A stretch of 64,000 bases of DNA from assembly GCA_021199355.1 (NCBI GenBank), contig JAJQIF010000009.1, forward strand, positions 487,792 through 551,791, given 5' to 3'. Source of the DNA: Oscillospiraceae bacterium (GTDB lineage: Bacteria > Bacillota > Clostridia > Oscillospirales > Ruminococcaceae). Numbering within the stretch: the first letter of the stretch is position 1; each line of letters starts with the position of its first letter. The notes below the pieces were generated by a model. It made no database searches. It was not told where the DNA came from and worked only from the letters and a program-made list of their open reading frames with translations. The translations under genes and the position numbers were made by a program. This document shows positions 24,604 to 34,014 of this stretch, in pieces.

Positions 24604-25378
24604 TTACTATCTCACATCAAACGGCTATTTCTCAAGCCGCGAGCGGGCTAAAGAAGCAATCAAAAATTGTGAAGTAACCGTGAACGGAAAAGTGTACTGT
24701 AAGCCTGCTCTTGATGTCTCAGACAACGACGTCTTCAATTTTACAGGCGCTCAGCTTAAGTATGTCGGTCGTGGTGGATTGAAGCTCGAAGCGGCTATAA
24801 GTGCCTTTAACATAGAGCTTAATGAACTTACTTGTGCCGATTTGGGAGCATCTACCGGCGGGTTTACCGACTGTATGCTACAAAACGGCGCAAAAAAAGT
24901 ATACTCAATAGATGTCGGTCACGGACAGCTCGCCGAAAAGCTTCTGAACGATAGCAGAGTCGTAAACATCGAAGGCGTTAATGTCAAAGACGTTGCTATA
25001 AGTACAACAGGCGAAACAGTAGATTTCGTGACTGCCGATCTATCGTTTATATCTGTTAAATTTGCCATCTCAGCCACCGTAAAAATACTGAAAGCTGATG
25101 GCAGAGCCGTATTCCTTATAAAGCCTCAGTTCGAAGCAGGAAAAGAGGCAATCGGAAAAGGTGGCATTGTGAAAAGCAAATCTGCTCACATCAGAGTTTT
25201 ACAGGATATTTACGATTATCTTCTCCCAAACGGTTTTAATGTAATCGGCATAATTCCATCGCCGATAAAAGGCGGAGACGGAAATATCGAGTATCTTGCG
25301 TACTGCACAAGAGACTCCGAAAGCAACATAGCACCGGATTTCAATGAAATCGTAAATAGCGCATTTTCACAAGCATAA
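24590..25378 (+). CDS. tlyA: TlyA-family 2'-O-methyltransferase (S4 domain)
   Basis: 262-aa protein: N-terminal S4 RNA-binding domain (RLDYYLTSNGYFSSRERAKEAI) and an FtsJ-like Rossmann methyltransferase domain with SAM motif CADLGASTGGFTDCMLQNGA. TlyA proteins methylate rRNA ribose 2'-OH groups; some were first described as haemolysins. Equivalent to yqxC in the Bacillus dxs-yqxC-ahrC-recN cluster. It overlaps dxs and precedes nadK. Confidence 0.92.
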   Translation: MPRLDYYLTSNGYFSSRERAKEAIKNCEVTVNGKVYCKPALDVSDNDVFNFTGAQLKYVGRGGLKLEAAISAFNIELNELTCADLGASTGGFTDCMLQNGAKKVYSIDVGHGQLAEKLLNDSRVVNIEGVNVKDVAISTTGETVDFVTADLSFISVKFAISATVKILKADGRAVFLIKPQFEAGKEAIGKGGIVKSKSAHIRVLQDIYDYLLPNGFNVIGIIPSPIKGGDGNIEYLAYCTRDSESNIAPDFNEIVNSAFSQA

Positions 25379-25404
25379 AATCTCATCAAAGGACGGTCAC
25401 GGTC

Positions 25405-26280
25405 ATGACGGTATTCATATATCCAAATCTTGAAAAGCTTCATTCAGAGGAATGCACCGAACAGGTTATAGAAATTCTTAAGTCTCTCGGAGTTACGGTT
25501 CTGATGACTCCCGACACAAACCGTGTTTTCGGAAATAAGGCGATTGAAGAGCCTACAATCAACGATGCCGTTTCAAGGTGCGATATTGTCATAACAATCG
25601 GCGGTGACGGAACAATTCTCAAGATTGCTTCTCTTGCAGCAGAACACAAAAAGAAGCTCCTCGGCATTAACTGCGGAAGACTCGGATTTATGGCTTCACT
25701 CGAAAGAAGCGAGCTTGGTTGCCTTAAAAATCTCTGCACGGGAGATTACAAAACCGAGCAGAGAATGATGCTTGACGTGACAGTAAGATTCGGTAACGGC
25801 GAAAGCCGTACCGAAACAGTCCTGAATGACGTTGTCATAACTCACGACTTCAAGGAAAGCCTTAACGATTTCACGGTTCTTGCCGACGGCATTGCGGTAT
25901 CGCATTTAAGAGCCGATGGGCTTATATTCTCGACGCCTACAGGTGCATCAGCATATGCTCTTTCCGCCGGAGGACCGCTTATCGAACCTTCCATGGATTG
26001 CATAGAATTTACTCATATCTGCCCCCATTCGCTTTCCGCAAGGGCAATGATATTCGACCCGAATAAAGTTATCGAAGTCAGAACAAGAGCCTCCGGCTCT
26101 ATAGCTATGCGTGCAGACGGTGGAGAGGCAATTTCGATTGCATCCGACGACAGTGTCTATATTAAAAAGTCTCCGTTAAGCCTTTCGGTAATCGACATTC
26201 ACGGCGACAACTATTTTAAGTCGGTTTCAACCAAGCTTATGAACAACGCAAAGGAAGTCGAGGAGGCTTGCGACAGATGA
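25405..26280 (+). CDS. nadK: NAD kinase
   Basis: 291-aa ATP/polyphosphate-dependent NAD kinase supplying NADP. It has the catalytic GGDGT motif (ITIGGDGTILKIA, near residue 70), the NDVVITH motif, and the conserved TPTGASAYALSAGGPL glycine-rich loop. Position between tlyA and argR is common in clostridia. Its stop overlaps the argR start (ATGA). Confidence 0.95.
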   Translation: MTVFIYPNLEKLHSEECTEQVIEILKSLGVTVLMTPDTNRVFGNKAIEEPTINDAVSRCDIVITIGGDGTILKIASLAAEHKKKLLGINCGRLGFMASLERSELGCLKNLCTGDYKTEQRMMLDVTVRFGNGESRTETVLNDVVITHDFKESLNDFTVLADGIAVSHLRADGLIFSTPTGASAYALSAGGPLIEPSMDCIEFTHICPHSLSARAMIFDPNKVIEVRTRASGSIAMRADGGEAISIASDDSVYIKKSPLSLSVIDIHGDNYFKSVSTKLMNNAKEVEEACDR

Positions 26281-26726
26281 AAAATGACCGAAAAAAAGCC
26301 ATTCTCGATATAGTTTCCAACTATGAGGTCGACACTCAGGAAACACTACAGGCGTTGCTTCTTGAGAGGGGCTTCAACGTAACGCAAGCCACTGTTTCAA
26401 GAGACATAAAACAGTTGGCACTACTGAAAACTATGGGTCCGAACGGCAGTTACAAGTATACGGTTCCGCCGAAACCGCAGGAAACGAGTGCAAGACTGTC
26501 ATTCAAATCTCTGTACGCCGATTCCGTAATTTCGATAGACCGTGCAATAAACATCGTAGTCATTAAATGTTATGCAGGAATGGCAAACGCTGTCTGCTCG
26601 AAGCTTGACGCGGCGGCTTACAGCGGCGTTGTCGGCACTCTGGCAGGGGACGATACCATATTCGTTCTAATGCGTGAAGAAAGTGATGCCAAAGCCTTGA
26701 TGGACGAGCTCGACGGCATGCTTTAA
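26277..26726 (+). CDS. argR: Arginine repressor ArgR/AhrC
   Basis: 149-aa arginine-responsive hexameric regulator. The N-terminal winged helix (ILDIVSNYEVDTQETLQALL, VTQATVSRDIKQLALLK) has the family's TQATVSRDI recognition helix; the C-terminal oligomerisation domain has GTLAGDDTIFVLMR, with the GDD motif that binds arginine. The ORF-track start at 26268 is a TTG within nadK; ATG at 26277 with AGGAGG 10 nt upstream is preferred. Confidence 0.94.
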   Translation: MKNDRKKAILDIVSNYEVDTQETLQALLLERGFNVTQATVSRDIKQLALLKTMGPNGSYKYTVPPKPQETSARLSFKSLYADSVISIDRAINIVVIKCYAGMANAVCSKLDAAAYSGVVGTLAGDDTIFVLMREESDAKALMDELDGML

Positions 26727-26761
26727 ATATCAGGAAATAATTCTTCGGAGGCGATTAATCG

Positions 26762-28432
26762 GTGCTCTATGAACTTCATATTGAAAACCTCGCTGTGATT
26801 GAAAACGCAACGATTCGCTTCGGAGAGCATTTCAACGTCTTTACCGGCGAAACCGGAGCAGGAAAATCAATCCTTATCGGCGGAATCAATGCAATACTCG
26901 GACAACGAATTTATAAGGACATAATAAGAGAGGGAACAGACAAAGCTTATGTCAGTGCAGTCTTCACGGACTGCCCGCAAGCAGTTTCGGACAAACTGGG
27001 CGAGCTTGGACTTGATTGCGACAACGAGCTGATTATTTCAAGGGAAATCAATTCTGACGGCAGAAGCACCGCCAGAATTAACTCACGACCGGTTACAATT
27101 TCGGCACTCCATGAAATAGGCGACCTGCTCGTCAATATCCATGGTCAGCACGACAATCAGAACCTGCTCGACCAATCAAAGCATCTTGATATACTTGATA
27201 GCTATGCCCGCTCGGATGAATTGCTTTTAAGCTACCAGAAATCCTTCAGGGAGCTTCAGTCAACCGCGCGAGAGCTCAACAAGCTGAAAACCGAAAAGAG
27301 TCAGAATGCAAGGCGCGAAGAGTACCTTGCGGAAATAATAGAAGATATAGGCTCACTTGAAATCACCGTCGGAGAAGACGAGAAAATAGAAGAACGGTTC
27401 AGGCTTCTTGACAATGCCGTATCTCTGAAAAATGCCCTTACGGCAGCGACCGCCTGCCTCTCCGAAACAGAATCGGATAACAGCGCAGGTGATCTGATAT
27501 CTCAAGCCTACAGTGAGCTTGAATCAAACGAAGACATTCTTCCTGTTTTGAAGCCACTAAACGAACGTCTGTCCGCTATCGGAATCGAGCTTGAAGATAT
27601 AGCCGCAGAACTCACAAAGCTCCGCGACAGCCTCGAAATCGACGACAGCGAATATGCTTCACTTACCCAAAGAAGAAACGATTTGAAGCGCATTAAACGC
27701 AGATACGGCACATCTTTGGACGAAGTTATAAAAGTCTATGAGGACGCTGTTCAGGAATCGCAGGGGCTTGCTTCGTTCGATGATAAGATTTCGGAGCTTG
27801 AGGAAAAGAAGTCTCAGCTTCTGATTGAAGTCACGAAGAAAGCTGAAGAGCTTTCGAAGCATCGCGAGGAAGCCTCGGAAAGATTCTTGAAACAAGTTGC
27901 GGAAGAGCTCTCGTTCTTAAACATGCCAAATGTAAAGCTTGAAGTCAGAAGCTCAAAGGGCAAGCTTACCCTAAGCGGAATGAACTCTATTGAGTTTCTG
28001 ATTTCCGCCAACAAGGGCGAATCCCCGAAGCCTCTTGCAAAGATTGCTTCAGGCGGTGAGCTTTCGAGGATTATGCTTGCTCTCAAGACTGTTCTTGCCG
28101 ACAGAGACTCAATTCCGACCCTCATATTCGACGAAATAGATTCAGGCGTCAGTGGCAGAGCGGCTCAGAAAATCGGAATCAAGCTTAAGGAAATATCACG
28201 CAAGCATCAGGTCATATGCGTAACACACCTGGCGCAGATTGCGATTATGGCGGATGACCATATGTTAATTGAAAAGCATGAATCGGGAGAGAGGACGGTT
28301 ACTGATGTAACTCATCTTGATTTCGATGAACGTAAATACGAAATAGCACGAATATTGGGCGGCGACAATATTACCGAAACAGTGCTTAAGGACGCCGAAG
28401 AACAACTTAAAAATGCTACGAAAGGTGAATAA
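26762..28432 (+). CDS. recN: DNA repair protein RecN
   Basis: 556-aa SMC-like ATPase for double-strand break repair. Walker A FTGETGAGKSILIGG lies near residue 28; central coiled coils (about 150-360) flank a hinge; the C-terminal head holds the signature region KIASGGELSRIMLALK and Walker B LIFDEIDSGVSG, and HQVICVTHLAQIA. Start GTG at 26762 with GGAGG about 10 nt upstream. In Bacillus recN is followed by spoIVB and spo0A; here a DJ-1 gene follows 2 nt later. Confidence 0.96.
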   Translation: MLYELHIENLAVIENATIRFGEHFNVFTGETGAGKSILIGGINAILGQRIYKDIIREGTDKAYVSAVFTDCPQAVSDKLGELGLDCDNELIISREINSDGRSTARINSRPVTISALHEIGDLLVNIHGQHDNQNLLDQSKHLDILDSYARSDELLLSYQKSFRELQSTARELNKLKTEKSQNARREEYLAEIIEDIGSLEITVGEDEKIEERFRLLDNAVSLKNALTAATACLSETESDNSAGDLISQAYSELESNEDILPVLKPLNERLSAIGIELEDIAAELTKLRDSLEIDDSEYASLTQRRNDLKRIKRRYGTSLDEVIKVYEDAVQESQGLASFDDKISELEEKKSQLLIEVTKKAEELSKHREEASERFLKQVAEELSFLNMPNVKLEVRSSKGKLTLSGMNSIEFLISANKGESPKPLAKIASGGELSRIMLALKTVLADRDSIPTLIFDEIDSGVSGRAAQKIGIKLKEISRKHQVICVTHLAQIAIMADDHMLIEKHESGERTVTDVTHLDFDERKYEIARILGGDNITETVLKDAEEQLKNATKGE

Positions 28433-28434
28433 CT

Positions 28435-29004
28435 ATGATACTTTGTTTTCTTGCAGACGGCTTTGAAGAAGTTGAGGCTCTGACTCCTATAGATTGCCTC
28501 AGAAGATGCAAAAAGGAAGTTAAAACTATAGGCATAGGTGGTAAAACTCAGATTCATGGCTCTCACGCCGTCACTGTTAAGGCTGATATTGCCGACATCG
28601 ACTACTACCTGTCCGACGATATAGAAATGATTATTCTTCCCGGCGGAAAGACAGGAACCGATAATCTTGAAAAAAGCGTACTCGTAAAGCAGGCGATAGA
28701 TATCTGCATGACGAAGAATCTTCCCATCGCCGCAATATGCGCCGCTCCTTCAATTCTTGGACACAGGGGACTTCTTAAGGGCAAGAAAGCCGTTTGCTAT
28801 ACAGGCTTTGAGAAGGACCTTATCGGTGCCGAGGTTCTCGACACCGCAGTTGCCGTCGACGGAAATATCATCACCGGTTGCGGAATGGGTGGGGCACTTG
28901 AGTTTTCATATGTGATAGTTTCAAAGCTGATTTCAAAAGAAAAAGCCGACGAGCTGATGGATTCTCTCAACGTAAGACAGCGCAAGATTGATATTGAAAT
29001 TTAA
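28435..29004 (+). CDS. DJ-1/PfpI family protein (YajL/ThiJ-like)
   Basis: 189-aa flavodoxin-like protein of the DJ-1/PfpI superfamily. The N-terminal FLADGFEEVEALTPIDCLRR contains the conserved Glu, and PIAAICAAPSILG holds the nucleophilic Cys in the elbow; GGKTGTDNL is the conserved turn. Family members are proposed protein deglycases, chaperones or oxidative-stress proteins. It directly follows recN (2-nt gap), so it probably belongs to the same transcript. Confidence 0.9.
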   Translation: MILCFLADGFEEVEALTPIDCLRRCKKEVKTIGIGGKTQIHGSHAVTVKADIADIDYYLSDDIEMIILPGGKTGTDNLEKSVLVKQAIDICMTKNLPIAAICAAPSILGHRGLLKGKKAVCYTGFEKDLIGAEVLDTAVAVDGNIITGCGMGGALEFSYVIVSKLISKEKADELMDSLNVRQRKIDIEI

Positions 29005-29035
29005 CCTATAAAGAATTCCGACATAAAGGTGAAAT

Positions 29036-30436
29036 ATGAGCGATAATAATAACTACGATAATATTGATGAGCTTCTTTCCTCGATACTGAATGAGACACG
29101 TTCATCCCAAGCACAAAATGCGACCACCGAGCAGGCTGTTGCTTCCGAGGAAGTGAAAACCGCTTCGGAGGACTTGTCGAAAACCTCGGTAATGAGTCGT
29201 GCTGTGAAGATAGACGACGAAATTGATTCGGACAGTGTTTCCGGTCAGACGAATGTTTTCAATTTCGGAACGTTTCAATCTCAGAACGGCAGAACCGCAC
29301 TGGTATCCGACTACGAAGAAGAACAGCAGGAGACACCCGTAAAAAAAGCGGAAAAGCCTCATAAGAAAAAGAAGAAAAAACGCAGAAAAAGAAATTATAC
29401 CGCTTACGGTGGCATAGTCTTGGCTACGTTTGTTTTGTGCGCTTCAATACTGATATCTCTTTTCATAATAGTCGTAATAAGAGATGTGCTGGGAATAGAA
29501 GACAACGACAATCAGTTTACCATCTATGTAGAAGAGGGCTCTTCAACATGGGATATTGCCGAACAGCTCTATGACGAGGGCGTTATCCAGTACAAAGAGG
29601 TATTCGTTGCCTTTGCCAGAATTATGGGTGCTGACGGAAATATGTATCCCGGTGACCTCGATGTTGCATATAACATGAGTTACGCCGACATTATAGACGA
29701 CCTGATGGAAGCCAGAGAATCGAAAGAAACCGTGACCATTACGTTTATCGAAGGCATCACTCTTTACGAAGCCGCACAGCTTCTTGAGGATAACGGCGTA
29801 TGCGATGCAGATGAATTTATCTATACCTTCAACTCAACGGCATTCGGCTATGATTATGAGCAGTATGTATCATCTGAAAGCCTGAAGCTCTATAAGTACG
29901 AGGGCTTCCTGTTCCCTGATACCTACGAATTCTATGTCGGAGATACAGCTTACAATGTAGCTAAAAAGATAAGAGAGAGAACAGACGATATTCTCACATC
30001 CGATGTTATCGCCAGAGCCGAGGAGATCGGATATTCACTCGAAGAAGTCGTAATTCTCGCTTCAATAGTCCAGAAAGAAGCCGGAAGTGTTTCGGATATG
30101 CCATCTGTAGCATCCGTATTTATAAACAGACTGAACAACCCTGAACAGTATCCGAGGCTTCAGTCTGACGCAACTACAGCGTATATCGACAATATCATAA
30201 CTCAGGTGATGACCGTTTCGTCGCAGAGCATATGTGACGCTTATGACACATATACATGCTTGGGGCTTCCCGTCGGAGCTATCTGTAACCCCGGAGAGGA
30301 TGCAATAAATGCTGTTCTTTACGCGGATGAGACCGATTACTATTACTTCTGCACAGACCCAGAAACCGGTGTTGCATACTTTGCTTCGACTTATGATGAG
30401 CATGTCGCAAACTGCGAGCTTCTGGGCATTATGTGA
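29036..30436 (+). CDS. mltG: Endolytic transglycosylase MltG (YceG-like)
   Basis: 466-aa membrane-anchored lytic transglycosylase that cuts nascent glycan strands. The cytoplasmic N-terminus (about 120 residues, acidic then ending in KKKKKRRKRN) is followed by one transmembrane helix near 124-148, a LysM-like segment (FTIYVEEGSSTWDIAEQL) and the YceG domain with catalytic Glu in ILASIVQKEAG and DMPSVASVFINRLN, and LQSDATTAYI. The long cytoplasmic tail is typical for clostridial MltG. Confidence 0.93.
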   Translation: MSDNNNYDNIDELLSSILNETRSSQAQNATTEQAVASEEVKTASEDLSKTSVMSRAVKIDDEIDSDSVSGQTNVFNFGTFQSQNGRTALVSDYEEEQQETPVKKAEKPHKKKKKKRRKRNYTAYGGIVLATFVLCASILISLFIIVVIRDVLGIEDNDNQFTIYVEEGSSTWDIAEQLYDEGVIQYKEVFVAFARIMGADGNMYPGDLDVAYNMSYADIIDDLMEARESKETVTITFIEGITLYEAAQLLEDNGVCDADEFIYTFNSTAFGYDYEQYVSSESLKLYKYEGFLFPDTYEFYVGDTAYNVAKKIRERTDDILTSDVIARAEEIGYSLEEVVILASIVQKEAGSVSDMPSVASVFINRLNNPEQYPRLQSDATTAYIDNIITQVMTVSSQSICDAYDTYTCLGLPVGAICNPGEDAINAVLYADETDYYYFCTDPETGVAYFASTYDEHVANCELLGIM

Positions 30437-30447
30437 GGTGAACAGAC

Positions 30448-31686
30448 ATGTCTCAGATTGAAATCCTTTCTCCTGCAGGAGATGAAGAGCGACTCGACGC
30501 GGCGCTACTTTTCGGCGCAAACGCTGTGTATCTTGCGGGAAAGAGCTATGGCATGCGAGGTTCGCCGGCTAACTTCACACTTGAACAGTTGAAATCTGCC
30601 TGCGATAAGGCTCACGCTCTTGGGAAGAAAGTTTACCTCACCGTAAATATTCTTCCCAACAACTCCGAAGCAGATATGCTCGAGGGCTATATTAAAGAGG
30701 CATATGCCTGCGGAATAGATGCCGCAATAGTGAGTGATATAGGCTCGTTTGCTCTGATAAGAAAAGCTGTTCCCGATTTGGCTCTTCACGTTTCGACTCA
30801 AGCAGGAGTTGTGAATTACCTCACAGCAAGAACGTTTTACGATATGGGAGCAAAGCGGGTTGTCCTCGCAAGGGAGCTTTCGATTGACGAAATTGCCGAA
30901 ATCAGAGCTAAAACTCCGAGCGATCTGGAAATAGAATGCTTCGTTCACGGTGCGATGTGCGTCTCATTCTCGGGTAGATGCCTCCTGTCACAGTATCTGA
31001 CAGGCAGAAACGCAAACAGAGGCGAATGTGCTCAGCCTTGCCGTTGGAGCTACAGTCTCGTCGAAGAAACCAGACCCAATGAGTACTATGCGATTTCGGA
31101 AGATGAGAAGGGCAGTTATATTCTTAACGCCAAAGATCTCTGCATGATTGAGCACCTTGACAAGCTTGCGAAAGCCGGGGTTACAAGCTTCAAAATTGAA
31201 GGCAGAGCAAAATCGGCGTACTACGTTTCGGTTGTAACCAATGCTTATAAAAAAGCAAAAGAGATACTTCTTGAGAATCCCGATGTTTATCAGCTTCCCG
31301 AATGGATTAAGGAAGAAGTCTTCAAGGTCTCTCACCGCAAATACTGCACCGGATTCTACTTTGGTCATCCTAATGACTGCCAGTATTATCCCACAAGCGG
31401 GTATGAGCGGGTTTGCGATATTGTAGCGGTTGTCGAAAGCTACGACAATGGAATGCTCAAATGCTCGCAAAGAAACAGATTCTTTGAGGGCGACAATCTG
31501 GAGCTTCTCATTCCGGACAGCGAGCCGATAAAGTTCACCGCAAACGAGATTTACGACGAGCTTGGCGAACGTGTTCAGAACGCCAACAAAGCAACGATGA
31601 AGCTTTCAATCCCGTTTGAACATAAAGTTCCCGCCGGTTCCATAATAAGAAAAGAAATCACAAACGACCGTGCAGAAAAGATATAA
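30448..31686 (+). CDS. U32-family peptidase-like protein (TrhP/YrrN-YrrO type)
   Basis: 412-aa protein: EILSPAGDEERLDAALLFGANAVYLAG start, AMCVSFSGRCLLSQYLTGR, RGECAQPCRW and a C-terminal barrel-like domain. The four Cys in the AMC/GRC/GEC/QPC region match the iron-sulfur ligands of this family. Despite the peptidase name, characterised members work in prephenate-dependent tRNA (5-hydroxyuridine, TrhP) or rRNA hydroxylation or ubiquinone synthesis. Linkage to mltG mirrors Bacillus yrrL-yrrM-yrrN-yrrO, supporting the tRNA role. Only one copy is present here. Confidence 0.87.
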   Translation: MSQIEILSPAGDEERLDAALLFGANAVYLAGKSYGMRGSPANFTLEQLKSACDKAHALGKKVYLTVNILPNNSEADMLEGYIKEAYACGIDAAIVSDIGSFALIRKAVPDLALHVSTQAGVVNYLTARTFYDMGAKRVVLARELSIDEIAEIRAKTPSDLEIECFVHGAMCVSFSGRCLLSQYLTGRNANRGECAQPCRWSYSLVEETRPNEYYAISEDEKGSYILNAKDLCMIEHLDKLAKAGVTSFKIEGRAKSAYYVSVVTNAYKKAKEILLENPDVYQLPEWIKEEVFKVSHRKYCTGFYFGHPNDCQYYPTSGYERVCDIVAVVESYDNGMLKCSQRNRFFEGDNLELLIPDSEPIKFTANEIYDELGERVQNANKATMKLSIPFEHKVPAGSIIRKEITNDRAEKI

Positions 31687-31709
31687 ATTAATATAAGGGT
31701 GTGTGTTTC

Positions 31710-32681
31710 ATGATTGATTCCAATTTCTATCCGCTGATACTAAAAGCTCCTCTCAAGGACTACCTTTGGGGCGGAACAAGACTTAAAACCGCTTTTGGCT
31801 TTGAAAGTGAACTTTCAAAGGTTGCAGAGGCGTGGGTCGTTTCCTGCCATAAGGACGGACCGAGCATCGTTTCAAACGGCTCTTTAAAGGGAAAAACTCT
31901 TGAAGAAGCTATAGAGATACTGGGTGCAGATGCTCTCGGTGACGCCTGCAAAGACTTTGACAGATTTCCGATTCTCGTCAAGCTCATTGACGCCAAGGAC
32001 AGGCTCTCAATTCAGGTTCACCCGAGTGACGAATACGCAAGAGCCAACGAAGGCGACAACGGCAAAACCGAGATGTGGTATGTTATCGACTGCGACGAAG
32101 GCGCACAGCTTATCTATGGCTTCAAACACAGCATTGGAAAAGAAGAGTTCAAAGAGAGAATCGAGTCAAATACGCTTGATGACGTTCTGAACTATGTGGA
32201 TGTCCACAAGGGCGATATTTTCTTCATTCCTTCCGGAACTGTTCACGCAATAGGGAAGGGAATACTCATTGCGGAGATTCAGCAAAATTCAAACGTTACC
32301 TACCGTGTATCCGATTACGGAAGACTCGGAGCCGATGGCAAGCCAAGAGAGCTACATGTTGATAAGGCTATTGCTGTATCCGACACGAATCCTCCGCTGG
32401 ACCTCTATGGAAATGTAGGAAAGGTCACTGTTTATGAAAACGCTACCGTTCGCAATCTTGCAAAGTGTAAGTACTTCGATGCTAAACTTATAAATCTGGA
32501 TGGTAGCTATGAAATAAAGAACACAGAAAGCTTTGTCTCGCTTGTCGTAATTGATGGTGAAGCCGAACTCAGATCAGAGCAGGGAAGCTATAATCTCAAA
32601 AAAGGCGAAAGTGTGTTTGTTCCGTGCGGAATTGAATTCACCCTCAAAGGCACCGCTCAGATTCTTTCAGCATCCGTCTGA
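31710..32681 (+). CDS. manA: Mannose-6-phosphate isomerase, class I
   Basis: About 323-aa zinc cupin enzyme interconverting mannose-6-P and fructose-6-P. It has PLKDYLWGGTRLKTAFG, the metal-binding LSIQVHPSDEYA (His ligand) with KTEMWYVID (Glu), and IPSGTVHAIGKG. The ORF-track start GTG at 31701 lies in the ribosome binding region; ATG at 31710 with AAGGGTG 8 nt upstream is preferred. Bacillus-like short ManA size. It follows the U32 gene by 23 nt. Confidence 0.93.
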   Translation: MIDSNFYPLILKAPLKDYLWGGTRLKTAFGFESELSKVAEAWVVSCHKDGPSIVSNGSLKGKTLEEAIEILGADALGDACKDFDRFPILVKLIDAKDRLSIQVHPSDEYARANEGDNGKTEMWYVIDCDEGAQLIYGFKHSIGKEEFKERIESNTLDDVLNYVDVHKGDIFFIPSGTVHAIGKGILIAEIQQNSNVTYRVSDYGRLGADGKPRELHVDKAIAVSDTNPPLDLYGNVGKVTVYENATVRNLAKCKYFDAKLINLDGSYEIKNTESFVSLVVIDGEAELRSEQGSYNLKKGESVFVPCGIEFTLKGTAQILSASV

Positions 32682-32701
32682 ATTTTAATTTCAAATTTGT
32701 A

Positions 32702-32728
32702 ACCCGAATAAGCTGTTTTCCATACTAT
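32702..32728 (+). promoter_or_regulatory. Candidate sporulation-type promoter upstream of the P-loop ATPase gene
   Basis: AC, 17 nt, CATACTAT resembles the sigma-K pattern (AC-N16/17-CATAnnnTA), and the -10 also fits sigma-E. No well-spaced sigma-A element is visible. Short motifs like these arise by chance, so this is tentative. Confidence 0.35.
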
Positions 32729-32760
32729 GCTAAAAGTAAAAGTAATGGAGGCACAGCTTT

Positions 32761-33855
32761 ATGGCTAATACTGAATGTAATATCGACTTCAAAAAGACGT
32801 ATTTCATGGGTTACTCGACCCCCACCGGTTTTGTAACTCATCTGAAAGATGATATCGAATCGGGAGAATTCACTACTTACATCATCAAAGGCGGGCCCGG
32901 AACGGGAAAGTCTTCGCTGATGAAAAAAATCGCTTCGGAGGTTTCCGAGTTGGATGAACCTGAAATTTACTATTGCTCATCCGACCCGAATTCTCTCGAT
33001 GCGGTTTTGTTTGATAACTTGAATATTATAATCGCAGACGGGACGGCTCCTCATGTTATCGAACCGACATATCCCGGTGCACGAGAAGTTCTGGTCGATC
33101 TCGGCGAATGCTGGAATCTCGAATCACTGTCATCAAATAAAGACGGAATTATCGACTCGACCAACAGAAATCAGAAATATCACGCGCTTGCCAAGAAATA
33201 TCTCAGTGCGATAATATCCGTAAACGAAGATATTATGTTTGTCGGCGACTCAGCATTGGACAGCTCAAAACTGGACGCATATCTTGAGCGCCTGTGCACA
33301 AGACTTCTTCCGAAGAAGAAAGCTTTCGAAGGCGAAGGCAAAATAAAATTCAGACAGATGACGTCGTTTACTCCCGAAGGCGTGAAGACTTTTACCAATC
33401 TGTTTGAACACCTGAATGTATATAAAATTGAAGACGACTGCTTTGCGGTGACCGATAAGCTTCTGAAACAGCTTGCGCAATATGCTAAGAATAACGGATA
33501 TGAAGTTCTGATAAGTAAAAACGTATTCCTGTCTGGAAGCGTATATCAGCACATAATTATCCCAGAGATAGAAACCGCTTTTGTATCAGGAAATTCATGC
33601 GACTCCCTCAGTGGCACCAAGATTAATTCAATGAGATTCTATGACAAAGACATCTTAAGAGATAAGCACAAAAGGCTTATGTTTGACGAAGGCATTGTGA
33701 AAGAACTCACGGATGAAATGATTTCTGCTCTTAAAACAGCCAAAGAAATTCACGACGAACTCGAAAGCTACTATATCAAGGCTATGGACTTTGAACAAGT
33801 CAATCTGACTTGCGAAAGACTCATAGAAAGAATCAGGATGAGCGCAGAAAATTGA
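32761..33855 (+). CDS. P-loop ATPase of unknown function (PRK06851-like)
   Basis: 364-aa soluble protein beginning FKKTYFMGYSTPTGFVTHL with Walker A IIKGGPGTGKSSLMKKIA near residue 43-60. It resembles the PRK06851-type ATPases of Firmicutes, which have a tandem of two nucleotide-binding halves; here a clear Walker A is seen only in the first half. A short tRNA- or metal-type motif is not visible, and no function is assigned. It stands alone between manA and the glycine-rich gene with an 80-nt leader, GGAGG ribosome binding site and a possible sporulation promoter. Confidence 0.7.
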   Translation: MANTECNIDFKKTYFMGYSTPTGFVTHLKDDIESGEFTTYIIKGGPGTGKSSLMKKIASEVSELDEPEIYYCSSDPNSLDAVLFDNLNIIIADGTAPHVIEPTYPGAREVLVDLGECWNLESLSSNKDGIIDSTNRNQKYHALAKKYLSAIISVNEDIMFVGDSALDSSKLDAYLERLCTRLLPKKKAFEGEGKIKFRQMTSFTPEGVKTFTNLFEHLNVYKIEDDCFAVTDKLLKQLAQYAKNNGYEVLISKNVFLSGSVYQHIIIPEIETAFVSGNSCDSLSGTKINSMRFYDKDILRDKHKRLMFDEGIVKELTDEMISALKTAKEIHDELESYYIKAMDFEQVNLTCERLIERIRMSAEN

Positions 33856-33922
33856 AATCCTCAAAAGAAGAAAACTGTGCAAATTTACAGCAAAATATCC
33901 CACTTCTTTCACAATACGATAC

Positions 33923-33951
33923 TTGATTTTTACAAGACATTAAGGTATAAT
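33923..33951 (+). promoter_or_regulatory. Sigma-A promoter for the glycine-rich protein gene
   Basis: TTGATT (33923-33928), 17 nt, TATAAT (33946-33951). Expected start near 33958, 57 nt before the ATG at 34015. Confidence 0.8.
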
Positions 33952-33973
33952 AAAATCAAGGCGATTTGCCAGA

Positions 33974-33988
33974 CTTGATTGAATCAAG
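33974..33988. promoter_or_regulatory. 15-bp perfect palindrome in the leader of the glycine-rich gene
   Basis: CTTGATTGAATCAAG is a perfect 7-1-7 inverted repeat at about +16 to +30 of the predicted transcript. Position suits a repressor operator; the stem alone is short and has no loop, so an RNA hairpin is less likely. Confidence 0.5.
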
Positions 33989-34014
33989 CACTATGTAAGA
34001 AAGGAGTGATCGGA

